DNA of 11,637 nt, from assembly GCA_937894355.1 (NCBI GenBank), contig CALCRD010000132.1, positions 1 to 11,637 of the forward strand. Direction: 5' to 3'. The notes under the pieces are model-generated. The model searched no databases and was not told where the DNA came from. It saw nothing but the letters and a program-made list of their open reading frames with translations. The translations under genes were made by a program, and so were the position numbers. Numbering within the stretch: the stretch's first letter is position 1; each line of letters starts with the position of its first letter. This stretch comes from an uncultured Bacillus sp. GTDB lineage: Bacteria > Bacillota > Bacilli > Bacillales > Cytobacillaceae. Below are positions 6,925 to 11,637 of the stretch, piece by piece.

Positions 6925-8330
6925 TATTTTTTAATAAACTCCAGTACTTTTTTTACGGCTCCGATTCCTTGATCGATACAGTCTGGAATCCCGACCCCTT
7001 CAAAGGAACTCCCGGCTAGATATACTCCAGGGATATCTTTATCAAGGGATTCTTTTACAGTTTTCATTCGTTCTTTATGTCCTACCGTGTATTGTGGCAT
7101 AGCAGTTTTCCACCGTGAAATCACATGGAACAATGGCTTTTCAGTAATATTCATCGTTTTATTTAAGTCGGTGAGCACAATTTTGATAATTTCCTCGTCA
7201 GACAGATTGACCGCACCTTGGTCATCCGGTTTACCGACATAACAGCGTAACAATGCATAGCCTTCAGGTGTTGAACCAACCCATTTTTTATGCGTCCAAG
7301 TACAGGCAGTGATTCTAAAATCGCTGTTTCTAGATACAACAAATCCGGTCCCTTCAATATCTTGCTTGATGGCTGACTTCGGAAACGCCAAGGCCACATT
7401 GGCAACGGAGGTCGCGGGCATATTTTTGAAATGGTCCATAAATGAATAATCTGATAACATCTTTTGCGCATGGAAATGATCCGTAGCTATAATCACAGCA
7501 TCGGCTTCTTCCACCATTCCATTTGCCAATGTGACAGCATATCCACCTTCATTCCGCTTAACTTTATCTACCGCATTTCCCTTTAATATAATTTCGCCTA
7601 AGCGTTTTTCTAATTCCAGGGCGATTTCTTCCAAACCGGTAGTTAAAGAAATAAACATCCCTTTTTTGCTGCCTTGTTTCTTAGTGGCTTTTGGCGGTGC
7701 TGGCATCGTCTTTTTTAATCCAAACACCAAACTGCGGTGCTCTTGCTCCATTTGATAAAAGTTAGGGAATAATGACATTAAGCTTAATTTATCAATATCA
7801 CCAGCGTAAATCCCTGCCAGCAATGGTTCAATGAGGTTTTCAACAACTTCATCCCCTAAGCGTCGACGAAAGAATTCACCTATAGATTGATCTGCTTGAG
7901 GTTTCCCTTTTGGTAAAATAAAATCCCCTGCCGCTCGCACTTTACCAAGTGGTGAAAATAACCCAGAAAAAGCAAATGGCGTTACCTTTGTAGGAATCCC
8001 CATAAACGAACCTTCTGGCATCGTATGTAGTTTACCGTTTACTAAAATATAGGACTTGCCGGCTGTATTTGATACAACTTTATCTTTTAGTCCTAACTCT
8101 TCGATTAAATTAAGACCGCTCTTTTTTCGAGCAATGATGGAGTCTGGACCCTTTTCAATAATAAAACCGTCTTTTTTAACTGTTTGAATCACTCCACCAA
8201 CCCGATTACTTGCTTCAATTAACTTTATTTCCACTGGTAAGGATTTCTCGTCTACCTCTTTTTTGAGATAATAAGCTGCCGATAAACCAGTTATTCCTCC
8301 ACCGATAATAATGACTTTCTTTTTTTCCAT
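6924..8330 (-). CDS. hemY: HemY-type FAD-dependent coproporphyrinogen/protoporphyrinogen oxidase
   Basis: HemY (CgoX) oxidises coproporphyrinogen III to coproporphyrin III in the coproporphyrin-dependent haem pathway of Gram-positive bacteria; older annotation calls it protoporphyrinogen oxidase. The 468-residue length matches B. subtilis HemY (about 470). The N-terminal Rossmann motif is VIIIGGGITGLSAA (Gly10, Gly12, Gly15) with acidic Glu39 ending the second strand, then NRVGG. Further family blocks are GPDSIIARKK, FFRRRLGDEVVENLIEPLLAGIYAGD and the C-terminal FAD block GVYLAGSSFEGVGIPD. The ATG at 8330 follows AAAGGTGA by 7 nt. It stands alone here, without hemE or hemH, which normally precede it in Bacillus; it may be the only copy moved here or a second paralogue. 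The stop codon TAG was built by insertion of copy B (inferred earlier TAA). It lies between murF and the esterase and has its own terminator. Confidence 0.95.
   Translation of the reverse strand: MEKKKVIIIGGGITGLSAAYYLKKEVDEKSLPVEIKLIEASNRVGGVIQTVKKDGFIIEKGPDSIIARKKSGLNLIEELGLKDKVVSNTAGKSYILVNGKLHTMPEGSFMGIPTKVTPFAFSGLFSPLGKVRAAGDFILPKGKPQADQSIGEFFRRRLGDEVVENLIEPLLAGIYAGDIDKLSLMSLFPNFYQMEQEHRSLVFGLKKTMPAPPKATKKQGSKKGMFISLTTGLEEIALELEKRLGEIILKGNAVDKVKRNEGGYAVTLANGMVEEADAVIIATDHFHAQKMLSDYSFMDHFKNMPATSVANVALAFPKSAIKQDIEGTGFVVSRNSDFRITACTWTHKKWVGSTPEGYALLRCYVGKPDDQGAVNLSDEEIIKIVLTDLNKTMNITEKPLFHVISRWKTAMPQYTVGHKERMKTVKESLDKDIPGVYLAGSSFEGVGIPDCIDQGIGAVKKVLEFIKK
6925..6932. repeat. Right target-site duplication of copy B
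   Basis: TATTTTTT, identical to 6731-6738, immediately after the element's ACC end. Its first two bases, read on the minus strand, supply the TA of the hemY stop codon. Confidence 0.85.
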
Positions 8331-8681
8331 TTTGCTTCACCTTTTCTATAAGCGGTATATGTAGCTTTTTGTTTAAGTTTTACTAAATACCGAAAAAAAT
8401 TCCCCCGGTCCCCAAAAACATCTGCGAGACACCATAACTTTTATCATAACGTATATTGAAATGAAAAAAAGAATTAATAAACATTGTTCAATAAATGTTT
8501 AAATTTAGAACTTGCACTACCTATCAAGCCTAAAAAAAAGGTCAATACAACCAACTAATCTAATAACCCCTAGACAACTCGGGTACAAGATATCGTTAGC
8601 TGCTTGACCTCTTACTAGTTTAACTTTTACATTTTATTGCGTTTATTTAACCATAATTCCGAAGTTACTTAACCTAACGAA
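8331..8681. other. Gene-free murF-hemY interval (351 nt)
   Basis: No credible gene is seen on either strand. The interval is AT-rich apart from one patch at 8401-8413 (CCCCCGGTCCCC core). A weak AT-only hairpin (AAACATT, 8-nt loop, AATGTTT, at 8481-8502), with a T-rich minus-strand flank, is the only terminator-like structure after murF. The hemY Shine-Dalgarno AAAGGTGA lies at the left end. A weak promoter candidate is listed separately. Confidence 0.6.
8498..8527 (-). promoter_or_regulatory. Weak candidate promoter for hemY
   Basis: On the minus strand TTGATA (8527-8522, 5 of 6 to the -35 consensus) and TTTAAA (8503-8498, 4 of 6 to the -10) are 18 nt apart. The leader to hemY would be about 160 nt, which is long, and the -10 overlaps the weak AT hairpin, so it is only a suggestion. 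Confidence 0.25.
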
Positions 8682-10067
8682 CTAGGACTTAGCTACTTGC
8701 AATCCAGTTACTACTTCTTCAAGCCTCATGCCTCGTGATGCCTTAACCAAAACCAATGTCCGGTCATTTGTTTGACTTTTTAATCTTTCGATTAAGCTAT
8801 TCTTATCATCAAATGAAAAAATCCGTTCTTTAGGAAGGACGGTTTGAGCGCCCTCGGCAATCTTTCGACCTAATCGTCCGAACGTAAATAATAAATCGAT
8901 TTTTTGGCTATTTAGCGATTGACCAATCTGAAAATGGAACTCTTCTTCTTGTGGTCCTAATTCCAGCATATCGCCAAGGACGAGGATTTTTTTCTGATAA
9001 CCCTCAAGATTGGAAATTAATTCAACAGCTGCATTCATCGAAGTTGGGCTAGCGTTGTAGGCATCATTGATAATCTTTTCGCCATTTCCCCCACCAACAA
9101 GCTCTGTTCTCATTTGAGTCAGCTTCAAGTTAGCAAAGCCCGCATTCATTTCCGAAAATGGAACCTTAAAATAGTGAGCAACTAACATAGCTGCCAGTGC
9201 ATTTAAGACATTATGTGCTCCCAAGACTGGCAAAGAGAATTTCTCCTCTCTCCCCGTTACTGTAAACAGATTACCCAGGTCACTTTGACTAATATTAGTA
9301 GGATACAAATCGTTGGTTTCGGCTTTTCCAAAGGTTTTGATCAAACCATTGCCGTGATACTCTGTTAGGCGATTTTTCAAAAGTGGTTCATCACCAAAGT
9401 AGACAATTAAGCCACCTTGTTCGAGTCCAGAAATGATTTCCAATTTAGCTTCGGTAATACCGTCCCTAGAACCAAGGTCTAATAAATGTGACTCGCCAAT
9501 ATTGGTTATGATAACAGCGCTTGGTCTAGCTAATTTAGTTAGAAACTCTATTTCTCCGCGACTACTCATTCCCATTTCTAACACAGCGATATCTGTGTCT
9601 TCATCAAGTCCGAGCACCGTTAATGGTAAGCCAATTTCGTTATTGAAGTTTCCTTCCGTTTTTTGCACTTTATATTTTAATGAAAGCAGATTGGCGGTGA
9701 TATCTTTAGTGGTTGTTTTCCCATTACTTCCGGTAATACCCACAACTTTAACCGGTAATTCCTGACGATAGCTTCTGGCCAATTCCTGTAATGCTGTTAG
9801 CGTGTTATCAACCATTAACAAAGGTAAATGTAAGGGAGGATTCGGAACATCACTTTGCCAAAATGCTGCTGCCGCACCCTGCTTGATTGCTGCTTCAACA
9901 TATTTATGTCCATCAGCATTTTCACCTTTAAAGGGAACAAATAAATTCCCAGGAGCAATTTTTCGCGAATCAATACAAACACCAGTCACTGCCGTTTGGG
10001 CAAATTCCGTGAAATTATTGTCAACTATAATCATTTCAGCAATTTGCGCTAATGTCCTTTGGATCAT
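8682..10067 (-). CDS. murF: UDP-N-acetylmuramoyl-tripeptide--D-alanyl-D-alanine ligase MurF
   Basis: MurF joins D-Ala-D-Ala, the product of Ddl, to the UDP-MurNAc tripeptide with ATP: the last cytoplasmic step of the peptidoglycan pentapeptide precursor. The 461 residues cover the three Mur ligase domains. The N-terminal domain includes DSRKIAPGNLFVPFKGENADGH (33-54). The central domain has the P-loop GITGSNGKTTTK (110-121, Lys117), EGNFNNEIGLP, EMGMSSRGEI (164-173) and ITNIGESHL with His194. The C-terminal domain has DAYNASPTSM (335-344) and LGDMLELG (364-371). The ATG at 10067 is preceded by GAGGAGG (10080-10086), with a rather long 12-nt spacer; the TTG within that spacer runs at once into TAA and is not a start. 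In B. subtilis murF directly follows ddl. Here a 185-bp miniature element separates them, only about 33 nt upstream of the murF start, so murF expression may depend on that insert or on read-through. Confidence 0.97.
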   Translation of the reverse strand: MIQRTLAQIAEMIIVDNNFTEFAQTAVTGVCIDSRKIAPGNLFVPFKGENADGHKYVEAAIKQGAAAAFWQSDVPNPPLHLPLLMVDNTLTALQELARSYRQELPVKVVGITGSNGKTTTKDITANLLSLKYKVQKTEGNFNNEIGLPLTVLGLDEDTDIAVLEMGMSSRGEIEFLTKLARPSAVIITNIGESHLLDLGSRDGITEAKLEIISGLEQGGLIVYFGDEPLLKNRLTEYHGNGLIKTFGKAETNDLYPTNISQSDLGNLFTVTGREEKFSLPVLGAHNVLNALAAMLVAHYFKVPFSEMNAGFANLKLTQMRTELVGGGNGEKIINDAYNASPTSMNAAVELISNLEGYQKKILVLGDMLELGPQEEEFHFQIGQSLNSQKIDLLFTFGRLGRKIAEGAQTVLPKERIFSFDDKNSLIERLKSQTNDRTLVLVKASRGMRLEEVVTGLQVAKS

Positions 10068-10093
10068 TTATTTCTTCAACCTCCTCAATTTTT

Positions 10094-10100
10094 TTAAAAA
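10094..10100. repeat. Left target-site duplication of the ddl-murF element
   Basis: TTAAAAA abuts the GGGCTG end of the element and recurs at 10286-10292 next to the GAGCC end. An eighth base differs (G versus C). A 7-bp AT-rich match is moderate evidence on its own but agrees with the inverted ends. Confidence 0.65.
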
Positions 10101-10285
10101 GGGCTGTTTTCGTAAAGATTGTTGTTAAAATCTTAAACCCGATTTTAACGTGATATCAGCTATTTTGTAGCTCGAAAGTAAATTTGCAAGCTCTTTTCTC
10201 ATAAATGTTGGCTGTTTTACTGTCTAAACATAGTCTAAACACTTCGTTTTTAGCTTAAAAAGCATCAAAGTTTGAGAAAAGAGCC
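10101..10285. mobile_element. AT-rich miniature inverted-repeat element between ddl and murF
   Basis: A 185-bp noncoding block with imperfect terminal inverted repeats. Left GGCTGTTTTCGTAAAGATTG and right (complement) GGCTCTTTTCTCAAACTTTG agree at about 17 of 23 positions when read through the shared TG end. It is flanked by TTAAAAA on both sides. Inside are a perfect 9-bp hairpin (GTTAAAATC 10124-10132 with GATTTTAAC 10141-10149), a small AGCTA/TAGCT hairpin, and a directly repeated 9-mer GTCTAAACA (10222-10230 and 10233-10241). An internal GCTCTTTTCTC (10190-10200) is an exact inverted copy of the right end. There is no transposase gene. The GGCTCTTT-type end and 7-8 bp duplication recall ISL3-family insertion sequences, so the element may be mobilised by such a transposase; this is inference from memory. 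Confidence 0.75.
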
Positions 10286-10292
10286 TTAAAAA
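10286..10292. repeat. Right target-site duplication of the ddl-murF element
   Basis: TTAAAAA, matching 10094-10100, immediately outside the GAGCC end of the element. Confidence 0.65.
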
Positions 10293-10300
10293 CTGACTGA

Positions 10301-10335
10301 AAACAAAGAAGCGACACGGCGTCTGAAGCCGTGTC
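10301..10335 (-). terminator. Terminator-like hairpin after ddl
   Basis: On the minus strand a perfect 8-bp GC-rich stem GACACGGC - 7-nt loop - GCCGTGTC (10335-10313) is followed by GCTTCTTTGTTTT, a broken T-rich tail. It lies about 40 nt after the ddl stop. The interrupted T run suggests partial rather than complete termination, leaving read-through to murF possible. Sequences further out (10346-10353 and 10277-10284) can pair around it. Confidence 0.6.
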
Positions 10336-10374
10336 TAGTCTTTAAGCTCTTTTTATTTTCTGTAGCATTAGCCG

Positions 10375-11448
10375 TTAAAAAGTATATTTTATGTTTTGCT
10401 TTTCAGCATGTCTTTGTTGCGCTAATTCAACCAATTGTTCTATCAGCTGCGGATATTCAATTCCTGTTTCTTTCCAAAGTAACGGGAACATACTAACTGG
10501 AGTAAAGCCTGGCATAGTATTGACTTCATTTATTAACCATTGACCTTCTTGTGTTAAGAAGAAGTCAGCACGAACCAATCCTGAGCAATCAAGAGATTTG
10601 AAGGCTTGGATAGCCATAGTTTTCATTGTTTGGTATTCCGTTTCAGTGAGATCAGCTGGAATAATTAATCCTGTATTTCCATCCTCGTATTTTGCTTGAT
10701 AATCGTAAAACTCAGTTTTTGGTAAAATTTCTCCGGCAACCGAGCATCGTGGCTCATCATTTCCTAATACAGCAATTTCAATTTCCCGGGCTACCACACC
10801 TTGTTCAATAATGATTTTACGATCAAATTGGAACGCTTCTTGGAATGCCTTTTCAAGCTCTTCGCGATTAGAACATTTGCTAATTCCGACACTTGAGCCA
10901 AGGTTTGCCGGTTTAACGAAGCACGGATAGCCGATTTCTTGCTCAACTTGTTTATAGGCAGCACCTGGCGCTTTTTCCCATTCACTGCGAATTTGCCAAA
11001 CATAATTAACTTGCGGGAGTCCACTTTGGGCAAACACATTTTTCATGATGACTTTATCCATTCCAGCCGAAGAAGCTAATACCCCATTCCCAACATAAGG
11101 AAGGTTCAATAATTCCAATAATCCTTGGACAGTTCCATCTTCACCATTTGGTCCATGAAGTAATGGGAAAATAGCATCTAATGTTTCGCCATTTTCTGCT
11201 TGAAATAGTGAGGGTTCTAATAATGTAGCGGATGACCCTTCTGCTTGTGAAAATGCTAATTCATTAATATCTTCAACTGGCGCAAACAATTGCTCACCCT
11301 TAATCCATTGTCCCTCCTCTGTTATGTATATTGGAAAAATATCGAATTTATTTAGATCTAACGCTTTCGTAACAGCCATGGCAGTTCTTAGGGACACTTT
11401 ATGTTCTGCAGATTTGCCACCGTATAATAATCCCAGTTTCGTTTTCAT
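10375..11448 (-). CDS. ddl: D-alanine--D-alanine ligase Ddl
   Basis: Ddl condenses two D-alanines with ATP in the cytoplasm to form the D-Ala-D-Ala unit that MurF adds to the peptidoglycan precursor. The 357 residues show an N-terminal [11 protein letters not shown] (10-20), [11 protein letters not shown] (95-105), the ATP-grasp block [14 protein letters not shown] (177-190), the omega-loop EFYDYQAKY (246-254) and the metal-binding EVNTMPGFT (308-316, Glu308 and Asn310). The Tyr-containing EFYDY loop is the D-Ala-D-Ala type, not the D-Ala-D-lactate type, so no intrinsic vancomycin-resistant ligase is suggested. I place the start at the second of two adjacent ATGs (11448, [11 protein letters not shown]): GGAGG lies 6 nt before it, whereas the first ATG has only a 3-nt spacer and a TTG seven codons upstream precedes the Shine-Dalgarno. 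Repeat copy C lies 59 nt upstream in the same sense. Confidence 0.97.
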   Translation of the reverse strand: MKTKLGLLYGGKSAEHKVSLRTAMAVTKALDLNKFDIFPIYITEEGQWIKGEQLFAPVEDINELAFSQAEGSSATLLEPSLFQAENGETLDAIFPLLHGPNGEDGTVQGLLELLNLPYVGNGVLASSAGMDKVIMKNVFAQSGLPQVNYVWQIRSEWEKAPGAAYKQVEQEIGYPCFVKPANLGSSVGISKCSNREELEKAFQEAFQFDRKIIIEQGVVAREIEIAVLGNDEPRCSVAGEILPKTEFYDYQAKYEDGNTGLIIPADLTETEYQTMKTMAIQAFKSLDCSGLVRADFFLTQEGQWLINEVNTMPGFTPVSMFPLLWKETGIEYPQLIEQLVELAQQRHAEKQNIKYTF

Positions 11449-11507
11449 CATGTACCTCCATTTTTTCAATCGAACGTATTATTCTACATTTTAACATTTT
11501 ATGAAAA

Positions 11508-11637
11508 GGCTGTGTTAATGTTCAATGCTGATTTTTCAAACTTAGTTGATTGGAGCGAAAGGTGCGAGACTCCTGCGGGAGATAGCGGGACAGGTAAGAC
11601 CCCACAGGCGCAAGTCGCGCCGAGGAGGCTCACCGCC
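11508..11637 (-). mobile_element. GC-rich interspersed miniature element, copy C, partial
   Basis: At least 130 bp of the same family as copies A and B, in the opposite orientation and cut by the right edge of the window. The end next to ddl reads GGCTGTGTTAA on the plus strand, the canonical terminus. The hairpin (11593-11634) read on the minus strand is GGTGAG, bulged C, CTCC, GGCGC, paired with GCGCC, GGGG, bulged T and CTTACC, with one G-T pair. Its outer half is outside the window, so length and target duplication cannot be judged; the flank to look for on the far side is TATGAAAA (11500-11507). It lies upstream of ddl, sense to that gene, as copy A is sense to the rhomboid gene. Confidence 0.88.

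Noticed and set aside
11449..11469. Upstream TTG and first ATG as starts for ddl
   Set aside because: The Shine-Dalgarno GGAGG lies after the TTG and only 3 nt before the first ATG. The second ATG at 11448 has a 6-nt spacer and matches the usual MKTKL start.
1..11637. CRISPR arrays, tRNA or rRNA genes, phage genes or a defence system
   Set aside because: No regularly spaced repeats, cloverleaf sequences, phage-like genes or defence-type proteins are seen. All coding genes are recognisable housekeeping or envelope families.

Overview
The window looks like a chromosomal segment of a low-GC Gram-positive bacterium of the family Bacillaceae (Bacillus/Neobacillus-like). Strong Shine-Dalgarno sequences, T-tailed intrinsic terminators, protein similarity to Bacillus subtilis families and gene order all point this way. 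The order ddl - murF - cshA - ydbS - ydbT - rhomboid ydcA - acpS - ydcC is the B. subtilis ydb/ydc order. Here two extra genes, a hemY-type oxidase and an alpha/beta hydrolase, sit between murF and cshA.

Layout from left to right: a lipoprotein of the YdcC/LolA-like type cut by the left edge (minus); acpS, phosphopantetheinyl transferase (minus); a GC-rich interspersed element (copy A); a rhomboid protease, the only plus-strand gene; a strong terminator; the overlapping membrane PH-domain pair ydbT/ydbS (minus); a terminator; the DEAD-box RNA helicase cshA (minus) with a leader containing an intrinsic terminator between two candidate promoters; an Est30-like carboxylesterase (minus); a terminator; copy B of the GC-rich element; hemY (minus); about 350 bp without a gene; murF (minus); a second, AT-rich 185-bp miniature element; a terminator-like hairpin; ddl (minus); and copy C of the GC-rich element, inverted and cut by the right edge.

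The genes are mostly housekeeping. Ddl makes D-Ala-D-Ala and MurF attaches it to the UDP-MurNAc tripeptide. AcpS activates acyl carrier protein for lipid synthesis. HemY/CgoX belongs to the haem pathway. CshA acts in RNA turnover and ribosome assembly. YdbS/YdbT and the rhomboid are envelope proteins.

The unusual content is the set of small non-coding mobile elements. Copy B (186 bp) has 11-bp inverted ends and is flanked by a perfect 8-bp target duplication. It landed inside the hemY stop codon, changing an inferred ancestral TAA to TAG without altering the protein. The central hairpin of the three copies shows compensatory base changes and G-T pairs that are allowed as G-U in only one strand's RNA, which suggests a structured RNA read in one direction. 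A second, unrelated 185-bp element with 23-bp imperfect inverted ends and a 7-bp duplication separates ddl from murF. It creates mutually exclusive pairings around the ddl terminator hairpin.
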